DNA of 64,000 nt from an uncultured Lachnospiraceae bacterium (GTDB lineage Bacteria > Bacillota > Clostridia > Lachnospirales > Lachnospiraceae): positions 9,831-73,830 of the forward strand of contig CAJUSK010000030.1 of the NCBI GenBank assembly GCA_910589075.1, read 5' to 3'. Of the stretch, positions 9,031-18,431 are shown in pieces (the first letter of the stretch is position 1; every line of letters starts with the position of its first letter). The notes beneath the pieces are model-generated. The model saw nothing but the letters and a program-made list of their open reading frames with translations. It was not told the DNA's origin and made no database searches. The position numbers and the translations under genes were made by a program.

Positions 9031-9696
9031 ATGAATGAAACACAGTATTATGAAACCGTGTACAGCCGGTTTTGGGTAAACCAGACCCGGAAATATGGTT
9101 ATGGAATCTATGAAAAGAATCTTGTGAGACTGGTCTTAAAATCTTCACCTGAAAGGGTTTTTGAGGTGGGGATCGGAACGGGATGGCCCATTGGCTGTGC
9201 AGTGAAAAAAGGGAAAGAAGGCATTGTGTTAGACGGCTGTGATATATCAGAAAGTGCAGTTGTTCTGGCGAGGAAAGAGCTTGACAATGAGGAAGGGATA
9301 TGGGCCGGAGATGTGTTATCTTACAAAGGCAGTACTTTATACGATGTCACGTATTGTGTAAGAGCAAGCTGGTGCATATCGAATTTTTATCAGACTGTTA
9401 AGAAGATGATATCGATGACAAAGCCGGGTGGGTATATCGTTTTTGATGTGATGGATCGGAACAGTTTATATTGTCTGAAAGCCCGTATATCGGAGCTGAA
9501 AGAACAATATTGCAGATTCCTGGGGATTGAAATGGATGAACGTTTCGGGAATCATTATGTGTCAATTCCTGAGATGAAGAGATTTCTAAGGGCCAATGGT
9601 CTGTCATATCAATGCCAGAGAGAAAGAGAAATTATTCATACAAAGGACAGGAATCATACGCCCAAAGTAGTATTTTATTGCAGGAAGGAGAAATAG
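9031..9696 (+). CDS. class I SAM-dependent methyltransferase
   Basis: This 221-residue protein carries the class I methyltransferase core: VFEVGIGTGWPIG as glycine-rich loop, GCDISESAVVLAR after strand 2, VTYCVRASW at strand 4 and MTKPGGYIVFDVMDR at strand 5. The target is not identifiable; small proteins of this type in glycan loci methylate sugars or nucleotide sugars. It lacks the recurrent Rossmann-like module. The next gene starts three bases after its stop, so the two are almost certainly cotranslated. Base composition returns here to the A+T-rich type. Confidence 0.8.
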   Translation: MNETQYYETVYSRFWVNQTRKYGYGIYEKNLVRLVLKSSPERVFEVGIGTGWPIGCAVKKGKEGIVLDGCDISESAVVLARKELDNEEGIWAGDVLSYKGSTLYDVTYCVRASWCISNFYQTVKKMISMTKPGGYIVFDVMDRNSLYCLKARISELKEQYCRFLGIEMDERFGNHYVSIPEMKRFLRANGLSYQCQREREIIHTKDRNHTPKVVFYCRKEK

Positions 9697-9699
9697 GAT

Positions 9700-10176
9700 A
9701 TGAAAAAAATGGCAGTGGGATTGCTGAAAGGGTTGTTTTTTCTTGGAATTGGATTTTATCTTGGCGGCAAAATGCTGGCTGGAATGATCAATGATTATAA
9801 AACAAAAATGAACCGTAATCTGGTGAATATGCTTTTGCTGAATGACTGGCTTGGATTTCTGTATTCTGGCGGACGTGTGGAGCAATATTTTCAAAAGCGC
9901 AATTATCACAAGATTATGATCTATGGAAGCAGTTATGTTGGGGCAAGACTTGCACAGGCGTTAGCGGACACAGATGTAGAGGTGGTTGCTTTGATGGATA
10001 AAGTGGCACCTTCTGATGCAGATGGGCTGATTATAGGAGCTGATGCAGAGATACCAGAGAGCGACTGTATTGTAGTTACACCTGTTTTTTATTATGAGGA
10101 GATTTATGATATGTTGCGGGCGAGGACGGATATTCCGATTGTGTCAATGCAGACAATCATAAGTTGTGAGCTATAG
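9700..10176 (+). CDS. membrane-anchored stand-alone Rossmann-like module protein
   Basis: This 158-residue protein has a single hydrophobic segment at residues about 5-28 (VGLLKGLFFLGIGFYLGG) and then, from about residue 70, the same module found fused to enzymes in this locus (IMIYGSSYVGARLAQAL, EVVALMDK, CIVVTPVFYYEEIYDML). There is no catalytic domain. A good ribosome site (GGAAGGAG) precedes ATG 9700. The function is unknown. Being membrane-tethered and consisting only of the module, it could be a scaffold or a sensor that brings module-bearing enzymes to the membrane; this is inference only. Confidence 0.7.
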   Translation: MKKMAVGLLKGLFFLGIGFYLGGKMLAGMINDYKTKMNRNLVNMLLLNDWLGFLYSGGRVEQYFQKRNYHKIMIYGSSYVGARLAQALADTDVEVVALMDKVAPSDADGLIIGADAEIPESDCIVVTPVFYYEEIYDMLRARTDIPIVSMQTIISCEL

Positions 10177-10265
10177 CATGGGGATTACAAAATTAGTTGC
10201 GTATGTATATTTCACATAACATATTCTTTTGAACAGCCGGGAGAAGCCGTGCAAAAAGTACAGGG

Positions 10266-11366
10266 ATGTATGCAAATTATATGAAAGTTACAATTATAAC
10301 AGTTTGCTATAACAGTGTAAAAACAATAGAAAAAACAATTCAGAGTGTTCAATTACAGGCATATGAAGATTTGGAATATATCATAATTGATGGTGGTTCA
10401 ACAGACGGCACACTGGATATTATTGATGCATATAAAAATGATGTTTCTCTGTGCATAAGTGAACCGGACAATGGGATTTATGATGCCATGAATAAGGGAA
10501 TACGGCATGCAACCGGAGACATCATTGGAATTATTAATAGTGATGACTGGTATGAAGCTGATACAGTCAGACGGGTGGCTGCATATTTTAAGGGAAATGA
10601 AGTTGATGTTGTATATGGAAAGATATTGGTTGTTGATACAAGGGGAGTTGTAAAAGCACCAGATGAGCGTCCTCTGAATACATTGTGGTATCAAATGGCG
10701 GCACCTCACCCTTCCGTGTTTATAAAACGTAATATATATGAAAAGTATGGTCTTTTTGATACAAGGTATAAAATTTCCGCAGATTACGAGTTGCTTTTGA
10801 GACTGTACAGTAAGGGTGTAAGATTTGGATTTATGAACAGGGTGATGGCATATTTTCGTTCCGGAGGGGCCTGCGATATACACCGAAAGCTGGGAAAAGA
10901 GGAGGGATATGAAATCGCTTTCAGATATATTGGGGCATGTGAAAACAGAGAAATGATCTTTCCATTATTGAATCGGGAAAAACAATGGTTCAACTTTGAA
11001 ATAAGGATAGTGCAAGACCCCTTTTTTATGCAGGAATTACTTTACAAATATTTTAATTCAGATATAGATGAGATTGTAATATTTGGAACAGGAGAGTGGG
11101 GAAAACGGTGTTGTAGAGCATTGCAGAATTCCAATATTGAAGTTGCATTTTTTGTGGATAACAGAGCACAGGAATATCAGAAAATAGATGGGAAAACAGT
11201 TAAAACGACTTCCGGTTTAAAATATTTGGAGCAATATATTCTTGTTGCGGTGAAAGATAGTGAGGATATAGTCCGGCAACTGGATGAATTGGATATGAAA
11301 AAATATGTTACAATCGAAAGATTGTTGGACAGTTCATTGAATCGTGTCGGAAATATATGTAAATAA
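10266..11366 (+). CDS. GT2 glycosyltransferase with C-terminal Rossmann-like module
   Basis: The GT2 domain (MKVTIITVCYNSVKTIEKTI, YIIIDGGSTDGTLDII, GIINSDDWYE, ADYELLLRLYSKG) resembles the WcaA/colanic-acid type transferases. The C-terminal module starts near residue 268 (IVIFGTGEWGKRCCRAL, VAFFVDNRAQEYQKIDGKTV, ILVAVKDSEDIVRQLDEL). The start is ambiguous between ATG 10266 and ATG 10281; the second gives the usual GT2 N-terminus, but neither has an ideal ribosome site. The 89-base gap before it is the largest so far in this block and has no clear terminator. Confidence 0.85.
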   Translation: MYANYMKVTIITVCYNSVKTIEKTIQSVQLQAYEDLEYIIIDGGSTDGTLDIIDAYKNDVSLCISEPDNGIYDAMNKGIRHATGDIIGIINSDDWYEADTVRRVAAYFKGNEVDVVYGKILVVDTRGVVKAPDERPLNTLWYQMAAPHPSVFIKRNIYEKYGLFDTRYKISADYELLLRLYSKGVRFGFMNRVMAYFRSGGACDIHRKLGKEEGYEIAFRYIGACENREMIFPLLNREKQWFNFEIRIVQDPFFMQELLYKYFNSDIDEIVIFGTGEWGKRCCRALQNSNIEVAFFVDNRAQEYQKIDGKTVKTTSGLKYLEQYILVAVKDSEDIVRQLDELDMKKYVTIERLLDSSLNRVGNICK

Positions 11367-11391
11367 CGTCATATGTTTCAGGGAGAAACCA

Positions 11392-12948
11392 TTGATTAAC
11401 AAAATAATATATTTTTTGGATAATTACACAACCATGGGCGGCGCAGCCAATACCATATTAAGACAGGCGGTTCTGATGAAACAATATGGAATCAAAGTTT
11501 CTGTTGCAGCATCAGACTATGGGAATGAAAAGATTTGCAGTGAGTACAAAGATATATGTAAAAGAGCGGATATTTTATACCATATGTTGAGTTTTTCCGT
11601 TTCAACTCAACCGGAAGATATAGATATTCTTTCTGTTATGGACAATTATGAAAGCGTTAAAGATTTTATACAAGAGGAAATACCGGATATTGTACATTCT
11701 GTTCAACTGAATGTAACTGTTGAATTGGTGTGCAGAGAACTTAATATTCCACACATTATGAATATTTATCCACTTTTGTCAGACTTTTTTTCTGTTGCCT
11801 ATATGGATGTATTTCCTCATTATCATATATGTGACTCATGGTATTGGGCCAGAAAGTGGAATCAGTATATCCATACGGATTATACCTGTATTAGAACGAT
11901 AGCGTACAGAGAAAGTAAAATTGCCAAAGAAGATTTTACGGATAAAAAAATAAAATATATATGTGTTGGAGCAATCTATAAAGATAAAAATCAGTTGGCA
12001 GTTATAAGAGCTTTTCATAAGGCGCTAAAAAACGGTGTTTCTGGGGAATTGGCCTTGTACGGTAGTTTTATAGGAACTTATGCGGAAGAATGCAGAGAAT
12101 ATATTGAAGAGAACAGACTGACAGAATGTATTTCCCTAAAGGGGTTTACTTCTGAGATTCAGAGTGCTTATAACAACAGTGATGTATTAATCTGCGGAAG
12201 TACCCGGGAATCTTATCCAAATGTAATTTCTGAGGCGATGGCAAATGATTTGATCATTATATCAACACCGGTGTCAGGTGTTCCGGAAGTTATCAAAGAC
12301 AGATACAATGGATATTTGACGGATGACTATTCAGTTGAGGCAATCGAAAGAAAAATATTGGAATTCAATGATGATTTAAAAAGAAATGCAGTGCAGAAAA
12401 TCAGGGAGAATTCCAGGCTGACTTTTGAACAGGTTCATTCTGAAAAAGCTGTAGAAAAAAAACTGTTAGAATATTATGCATATGTAATTCGGGATAATCA
12501 AAAGAGTTCTCTTGTTGGTATTGAAGATATCAAGAAAGAATTTGGAATATATAAATATATTTTTGACAAAAACTATAACAGCTTTAAAGAACCAGCAAAA
12601 ATTGCAAAAAAAATATGGTACTTAAATCATGTCAAATCCGATATTGAGGCGGCTGTGATACAGAAAAAAAGTTTCTATATTTGGGGAACCGGAAATTATG
12701 GATGTATTGTAAAAGAAATGATAGATGTATTTCTTCCGGAAATTGAAATAGCCGGATTTTTTGATACCAATAAGACCGGAAAGTTTTATGATTATGAGAT
12801 ATACAGACCAGATTATTTATTACATAAAAAGAACAGTATCATATTCGTTGCAGTTACAAATGGGCAGAAGGAAGTAATAGAAATTCTAGAATATTATGGA
12901 TTTCGGTTTAACAGGACATATTTTATTTTGTCAGCCAGATTATGGTAG
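11392..12948 (+). CDS. GT4-like glycosyltransferase with C-terminal Rossmann-like module
   Basis: I place the start at TTG 11392, because AGGGAGA lies at 11380-11386 and the fold begins at once (INKIIYFLDNYTTMGGAAN). An upstream GTG at 11344 would overlap the previous gene and has no site. The GT-B fold has a donor-site signature GSTRESYPNVISEAMA with the E-x7-E pattern of GT4, preceded by YICVGAIYKDKNQLAVIRAF. The module occupies residues about 425-515 (FYIWGTGNYGCIVKEM, IAGFFDTNKTGKFYDYEI, IIFVAVTNGQKEVIEIL). It is expected to be a retaining, nucleotide-sugar dependent cytoplasmic transferase. Confidence 0.85.
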   Translation: MINKIIYFLDNYTTMGGAANTILRQAVLMKQYGIKVSVAASDYGNEKICSEYKDICKRADILYHMLSFSVSTQPEDIDILSVMDNYESVKDFIQEEIPDIVHSVQLNVTVELVCRELNIPHIMNIYPLLSDFFSVAYMDVFPHYHICDSWYWARKWNQYIHTDYTCIRTIAYRESKIAKEDFTDKKIKYICVGAIYKDKNQLAVIRAFHKALKNGVSGELALYGSFIGTYAEECREYIEENRLTECISLKGFTSEIQSAYNNSDVLICGSTRESYPNVISEAMANDLIIISTPVSGVPEVIKDRYNGYLTDDYSVEAIERKILEFNDDLKRNAVQKIRENSRLTFEQVHSEKAVEKKLLEYYAYVIRDNQKSSLVGIEDIKKEFGIYKYIFDKNYNSFKEPAKIAKKIWYLNHVKSDIEAAVIQKKSFYIWGTGNYGCIVKEMIDVFLPEIEIAGFFDTNKTGKFYDYEIYRPDYLLHKKNSIIFVAVTNGQKEVIEILEYYGFRFNRTYFILSARLW

Positions 12949-12980
12949 ACATATTGATAAAGAAGCAGGACTGAGTAATA

Positions 12981-14237
12981 ATGGATAAAAATAAACAAGC
13001 TATGGAGAAAAATATGAAAATTGCAACAATTTTATTTGCCTACAACAGAAGTCGGCATACAAGAACTGTTTTAGAAGCACTCCGGGAAAGTGAAGTTATG
13101 ACCGATAAATTGTTTGTTTTTCAGGATGGAATAAAGAATAATACAGATGTGAAAGAATGGAAAAAAGTAAGCGATGTAATACATGGAATAACATTTTGTG
13201 ATACAGAGGTAATGATTGAACAAGCAAATAAGGGATTGGCGAATTCTATTATAGATGGGGTAAATTATGTTTTTCAAAACTATGATGCAGTGATTGTTTT
13301 GGAAGATGACTGTGTGCCTCATCCTAAGTTTATTACTTATATGATACAAAGTTTGAATAAATATGAGACTGAACAGAAAGTATATTCGATAGGCGGTTAT
13401 GCATGGCCCATAGAACTGAAAAAGGATGAGGAAGATGCGTACTTTTGTCAAAGAATTTCATCCTGTGGATGGGGGACATGGAGGAGCAGATGGAAGCAGT
13501 TTGAACGGGATTATATGTTGCTGAAAAAAATAATACAAAATCCGGAGAGTAAAAGAAGACTGGATACTTGGGGACTGGATCTGCCGGGACAGTTGAATGG
13601 AAATATTACAGGAGAGTGTGATTCATGGGCAGTTTTCTGGGCGTTGAAGGTAATTGAAAAGGATGGCTATTGTCTGAGCCCTTATGAATCTTTAATTACC
13701 AATATAGGATTTGACGGAACAGGTGTGCATTCCGGGACTCTTTATATAGACAGAAAATATAGGGAAAAAGATAATATGAAAGACTATATATTACCAGATC
13801 ATATAGAATGCAGTCATGAATGTATGGATGCATTTCGTGAATTGTTCTATAAAACACCGATACAAGATATATTCAGAACATACCAGAATCTGTTAATTAC
13901 CCTATTAAAGAATCTCCGCTCAAATAAATATACAGAAAAATTGTTTGAACGGTTTTACGGTAAAACCATATCTGTCTGGGGAACCGGAAAAATATGTGAT
14001 TATATTTTAGAAGAATTAAAACACAGATGCACTGTTGAATGTATCATAATGAGTATGCCTGCATATGAGCGGTATCATGAAATTCCGGTGCTGAGTATAA
14101 AAGATATACCGGATACTGTTGAAGAAATTATTATCATTCCCTTTTATGAGCTGGACAAGATCACAAATACAGTAAAAAAAGCGGAAAAGAAAGTAAAACT
14201 TACAGGGTTTGATGAGATATTAACAAGTAAAGTATAA
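12981..14237 (+). CDS. GT-A type glycosyltransferase with C-terminal Rossmann-like module
   Basis: The protein has 418 residues. The N-terminal half is a GT-A-like transferase with IATILFAYNRSRHTRTVLEA, a metal-binding VLEDDCVPHP segment and ISSCGWGTWRSRWKQF, a pattern common in bacterial transferases distantly related to the GT2/GT13 group. The C-terminal module (residues about 328-415: ISVWGTGKICDYILEEL, IIIIPFYELDKITNTVKKA) is shortened and the central G....G part is weaker than in its neighbours. Donor and acceptor are unknown. Confidence 0.76.
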   Translation: MDKNKQAMEKNMKIATILFAYNRSRHTRTVLEALRESEVMTDKLFVFQDGIKNNTDVKEWKKVSDVIHGITFCDTEVMIEQANKGLANSIIDGVNYVFQNYDAVIVLEDDCVPHPKFITYMIQSLNKYETEQKVYSIGGYAWPIELKKDEEDAYFCQRISSCGWGTWRSRWKQFERDYMLLKKIIQNPESKRRLDTWGLDLPGQLNGNITGECDSWAVFWALKVIEKDGYCLSPYESLITNIGFDGTGVHSGTLYIDRKYREKDNMKDYILPDHIECSHECMDAFRELFYKTPIQDIFRTYQNLLITLLKNLRSNKYTEKLFERFYGKTISVWGTGKICDYILEELKHRCTVECIIMSMPAYERYHEIPVLSIKDIPDTVEEIIIIPFYELDKITNTVKKAEKKVKLTGFDEILTSKV

Positions 14238-14262
14238 GAAAATCGAAAAAGGATGACAGAAA

Positions 14263-15594
14263 ATGTGTAGGACTTCCATAATTGTACCGGTATACAATAC
14301 AGCGGACTATTTAAAGGAATGTTTTGAAAGCATATATAATCAGACACAGAAAGAAATTGAGGTCATTGCCATCAATGACGGATCGACGGACAACAGTCTG
14401 GAAATACTGGAAGAGATAAAAAGAGAACATCCGGATCTGATTATTTACTCGCAGGAGAACAGGGGACTGGGGGATGCAAGAAATAAGGGAATAGAACTGG
14501 CGATCGGTGAGTACATTTATTTTATTGATTCCGATGATTGCCTGGCGCCTGAAGCAATGGAAACCTGTTATCAATATGCCGCAGAAAACCATTTGGATGT
14601 AGTGATGTTTGATGCGGAAGTGTTTGGGGATATAGAGTATAAAAAGGATGCTTATGACAGAAAAAAGATCATTTCTGATCAGGAAGCGGTTCTGAGCGGG
14701 GAAGTCTTTGCCTGCAAATACTTTACGCAGGCATTTTATCCCAATGCATATCTGATCTACACAGCCCGGACGTTGATTGAGAAGTACCATCTCAGATTTT
14801 TACCACGCATATATTATGAGGATAATGTGTTTTACTGTAAGATGCTCCCGCTTGCAGAGCGTGTCATGTATATACCCCAGACATTGTATAAAAGACGTTA
14901 CAGAGAAAATTCCATAACGATGTCTTCCTTTGACCTGCGCCATGCCAGAGATTATCTTCAGATGATACGGGCTGTTTCGGAAGAGAAATATTCCTCCAAT
15001 ATGGAGACAGTCATCAGAAGCCTGGAACTGAGTTTTTTAAATAATCTGCTGGACAACTGCAGGAACAACAATCTGTTAAATATCCGTTCGTTTGCGTTGG
15101 AATTATACGATGCAGTAAAAGAATTGGCCGGCGGAGACATTGAAAAGATTGTATCTTTTCAGCATATAGATATAATCGGCAGGGTTGTTGAGGAGATAGC
15201 GCAGGATGTGGTCCCGTCAGAAATCAGGAAGAAAATACAACACAGAAAAAAAGAGATCGTAAGGAAAATTTTTTCTGACATTCCCTTACAGTCAAAAGAA
15301 ACATGTGTGGGCATCTATGGAACAGGGAAAAATACAGAGAGGTTTCTTGCCATTTACAAAGAGTTTGTTGGAGAAATCAGGGCAAACTTGCTTTTTATAA
15401 ACAGTAACGCCATATCAGGATCAGAACAGTATCAAGGCTATGATGTATTGAATGGAAACGATATTGGAGGTTTGCCAATGGAGTGCATTGTCATAGCCTC
15501 TTCCAGATATGAGAATGAGATATGCCGGAAAATAAAGGAAATGTATGGAGATATGTTCCGGGTAATCCGTCTGAGAACAGACCTGGGTTTTTAA
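14263..15594 (+). CDS. GT2 glycosyltransferase with C-terminal Rossmann-like module
   Basis: This is a 443-residue GT2 enzyme: SIIVPVYNTADYLKECFESI, VIAINDGSTDNSLEIL, GLGDARNKGIELAIGEYIYFIDSDD. A longer middle region of predicted helices follows. The module starts near residue 347 (VGIYGTGKNTERFLAIY, YQGYDVLNGNDI, CIVIASSRYENEICRKIKEMYG). The gap to the next gene is 66 bases and holds no terminator. Confidence 0.87.
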   Translation: MCRTSIIVPVYNTADYLKECFESIYNQTQKEIEVIAINDGSTDNSLEILEEIKREHPDLIIYSQENRGLGDARNKGIELAIGEYIYFIDSDDCLAPEAMETCYQYAAENHLDVVMFDAEVFGDIEYKKDAYDRKKIISDQEAVLSGEVFACKYFTQAFYPNAYLIYTARTLIEKYHLRFLPRIYYEDNVFYCKMLPLAERVMYIPQTLYKRRYRENSITMSSFDLRHARDYLQMIRAVSEEKYSSNMETVIRSLELSFLNNLLDNCRNNNLLNIRSFALELYDAVKELAGGDIEKIVSFQHIDIIGRVVEEIAQDVVPSEIRKKIQHRKKEIVRKIFSDIPLQSKETCVGIYGTGKNTERFLAIYKEFVGEIRANLLFINSNAISGSEQYQGYDVLNGNDIGGLPMECIVIASSRYENEICRKIKEMYGDMFRVIRLRTDLGF

Positions 15595-15660
15595 CTGGTA
15601 ATAGCACAGAAAGACTGTAAACATAAAACATATAATCATATAAAATGCGAGGATTGCGAT

Positions 15661-16986
15661 TTGAGCCAAATGATACAAGACGTCCGGGTAAGTGTCATCA
15701 TACCGGTACACAACTCAGAAAAATATTTAGGACAGTGCCTGCAGAGTGTGTTGCACCAGACATTCAGGGAAATTGAGATTTTGTGCATTGACGGCGGCAG
15801 CACTGATTCCACGCCGGAAATTATAAAAAGGATGCAGTCGCAGGACAGACGTCTTGTGTACATACAAGATCCCCACACTGGTTATGGACATAAGCTGAAT
15901 ATAGGAATAGACAGGGCAGTGGGAGAATATGTCATGATTCTGGAATCAGACGACCGGATGGCGCCCCATATGATCAGAAGCCTGTACGACATTGCCGCGG
16001 AGCATGACAGTGACATAACAGACGCGGATTATGCCGAACTGTTCTGCCATCAGGGCAAAGAATACCTCCATCCCAAAAGGAAATACCCGGACAAAGGATA
16101 TTATGGTCATGTGATTCAGTATACGACGGGCCGGGACAGATATATTACAACTTATGGTATATGGACAGCGCTTTATAAAAAGGAGTTCCTGCGAAGGCAT
16201 GCCATACGCCTGAACGAATCGGAAGGGGCATCTTACCAGGATTTATCTTTCCTGTTTCTGACCAGCCTGTTTGCGGAGAAAGTCTGTCATCTGGACATGC
16301 CCCTGTACCAGTACCGGGTGGACAATACAGGGAGTTCTGTAAAGGATGACACAAAGATATGGGAAATCGTCGGTGAATGCGCATATTTAAAGAAGGATCT
16401 GGAGAGACGCGGCATACGGGATGCTTATATCTGGGAATTGTACTATACCAGGAAATACAATGCATACTACTGGAACTACTGCAGACTGTCTCCGGAGGCG
16501 GGAACTTTGTTTCTGAAAATATACAGGGAGGAGCTGGAGCATGACCAGGCCTGCGGAGCAGTGCGCAGAGAAATGTTCCAGGGTTACATGTATCAGCAGA
16601 CTTTTTTCTTATCTGACGATCCGGATCAGTTTGAAAAATCCGCTCATAATAAAAGCAGGGCTACTTGGGCGGCAAAGTTCTGCCGACTTTTGGAGAGTAC
16701 AGAAGGCAGGGATATAATTCTGTTTGGCGCCGGCATATACGGATCCGAACTGGCAGACTTGCTGCAGCAAAACGAGAACAGACTCTGCGGTATATGTGAC
16801 AACTCCGAGTCCGTTCAGGGAACAGAAAAAAACGGTTTTCGGGTGATGCCGGTTGAAGCGGCGGCAGAGAAGTTTCGCGATGCCCTGTTTCTGCTTACAT
16901 CACGCAGACATACAGAAGGGATGAAAAGACAACTGACAGGCCTTGGAATCAAAGAGGCAAATATCATCTCTGCACATGACTGGTAA
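15661..16986 (+). CDS. GT2 glycosyltransferase with C-terminal Rossmann-like module
   Basis: TTG 15661 is chosen as start because GAGGA sits seven bases upstream; ATG 15670 would be too far from it. The GT2 domain reads VSVIIPVHNSEKYLGQCLQSV, LCIDGGSTDSTPEII and YVMILESDDRM. The module covers residues about 350-440 (IILFGAGIYGSELADLL, LCGICDNSESVQGTEKNGFRV, LFLLTSRRHTEGMKRQLTGLGI). Its gene and the three GT2 genes that follow at 17027, 19681 and 21059 look like diverged duplicates of one another. Confidence 0.87.
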   Translation: MSQMIQDVRVSVIIPVHNSEKYLGQCLQSVLHQTFREIEILCIDGGSTDSTPEIIKRMQSQDRRLVYIQDPHTGYGHKLNIGIDRAVGEYVMILESDDRMAPHMIRSLYDIAAEHDSDITDADYAELFCHQGKEYLHPKRKYPDKGYYGHVIQYTTGRDRYITTYGIWTALYKKEFLRRHAIRLNESEGASYQDLSFLFLTSLFAEKVCHLDMPLYQYRVDNTGSSVKDDTKIWEIVGECAYLKKDLERRGIRDAYIWELYYTRKYNAYYWNYCRLSPEAGTLFLKIYREELEHDQACGAVRREMFQGYMYQQTFFLSDDPDQFEKSAHNKSRATWAAKFCRLLESTEGRDIILFGAGIYGSELADLLQQNENRLCGICDNSESVQGTEKNGFRVMPVEAAAEKFRDALFLLTSRRHTEGMKRQLTGLGIKEANIISAHDW

Positions 16987-17026
16987 GAAAAGAAGAGACT
17001 TTGGAACAACAGCAGAAAGGCAATCC

Positions 17027-18394
17027 ATGCACCCAGAAGTGACGATCATCATTCCTATATATAATGCCTCCGCTTACATAAAACAATGCCTTGACAGCGT
17101 TTCGGGTCAGACATTCCGGGCGTTGGAAATCTTGTGTCTGGATGACTGTTCTACGGACGACTCTGTGAAAATTATCCGTCAGGCAGCCGTCAAAGATTCC
17201 CGGATCCGCCTGATTATAAACAGCAGAAACGCGGGTGCAGGCCCTGCACGTAACAAAGGGATAGAACTGGCCCGCGGCAAATACTTTTTCTTCCTTGATG
17301 CCGATGACTTTCTCGCTCCTCAGGCTATAGAGGCGCTGTATGACTGCGCGGAAAAACAGGCATTGCAACTTTGTTTCTGTTCGTATGCAGTATATGACCA
17401 GACGGCCGGAAATATTCGAAAAGGTGGAAATACAACGGAGAGCTTTCTGGAACGATATCGTGGCAGAACGTTTTCCTGGGCAGAAGTGCAACGCTTTTTT
17501 TACCAGAACATGTTCTGTGTGCCCTGGAATCGTCTCTATCAGACAGAGTTTGTGAGAAATTCCCCGATACGTTTCCCGCATCTTAAAAACTCCGAAGATC
17601 TGTTTTTCGGGGAAGCGCTTCCTGTGCTGGCCGTGCGTATGGGCATAACCGGACTAAGAACTCCGTCTGTATATTACAGAGTTGGAAGACCGGGCCAGGT
17701 TTCTTCCACTTTGAGAAATTACCCCCATTGCATGACACAGTCCCTCCGACTTTTGTATGAATTTTTGCTTGCAGCCCACAGGCTGGAAGGCATGGAAAAA
17801 AGTTATCATTCTACAGCGCTGGCAATGCTGCTTTTTTCTGCCACGGCATCCGGAGAGCCGGATCTGATGGTACAGTACATAACAAAACATGGATTCCGCC
17901 AAACAGGTATGAGAGGGCTGGGAGCGGAAGATTTTGCAAACAGGGCGGATTATAAAAGCTATTGTGAATTTCTTGCAGGTCGGATAGCACATTTTGACCA
18001 TTATGTCATTGGTTTACAGGAAGATATGGGGAAATGTGGTAGAATACACCGCTTTCTCCGTGAGCATGAAAATAAGAAGACCGCCCTCTGGGGAATGGGA
18101 AAGAAAGGACGGCTGTTGTTACAGGAACTGAGACGGGCAGGCCGGGGCTTTGACTATTACCTGGATGTCGATCCGGTGAAAGCCAGTAAAAACGCGGAAG
18201 GGATAACCATTCGCAGGTATGAGGATCTGGACGATCCGCCGGACTATATCATGATTACAAACACGGCATATTTTGAGGAAATATACGGCAGATGCAGACA
18301 GAAAAACACGGCATGTGCCATTTTGGATCTGGATATGTTTTTTCGGTGTGATATGACACTGGAAGAATGTATGATACCAGGCATGAAAACCTGA
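17027..18394 (+). CDS. GT2 glycosyltransferase with C-terminal Rossmann-like module
   Basis: The start is ATG 17027 with AAAGG six bases upstream; the open frame runs further 5' but overlaps the previous gene. GT2 features are VTIIIPIYNASAYIKQCLDSV, LCLDDCSTDDSVKII and FFFLDADDFLAP. The C-terminal module lies at residues about 350-450 (TALWGMGKKGRLLLQEL, FDYYLDVDPVKASKNAEGITI, YIMITNTAYFEEIYGRC). The protein has 455 residues. Base composition is intermediate between the A+T-rich first part and the G+C-rich last part of the locus. Confidence 0.86.
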   Translation: MHPEVTIIIPIYNASAYIKQCLDSVSGQTFRALEILCLDDCSTDDSVKIIRQAAVKDSRIRLIINSRNAGAGPARNKGIELARGKYFFFLDADDFLAPQAIEALYDCAEKQALQLCFCSYAVYDQTAGNIRKGGNTTESFLERYRGRTFSWAEVQRFFYQNMFCVPWNRLYQTEFVRNSPIRFPHLKNSEDLFFGEALPVLAVRMGITGLRTPSVYYRVGRPGQVSSTLRNYPHCMTQSLRLLYEFLLAAHRLEGMEKSYHSTALAMLLFSATASGEPDLMVQYITKHGFRQTGMRGLGAEDFANRADYKSYCEFLAGRIAHFDHYVIGLQEDMGKCGRIHRFLREHENKKTALWGMGKKGRLLLQELRRAGRGFDYYLDVDPVKASKNAEGITIRRYEDLDDPPDYIMITNTAYFEEIYGRCRQKNTACAILDLDMFFRCDMTLEECMIPGMKT

Positions 18395-18431
18395 TGCATG
18401 GAAAGCATGCATGCCATAACGGAGGATATTT

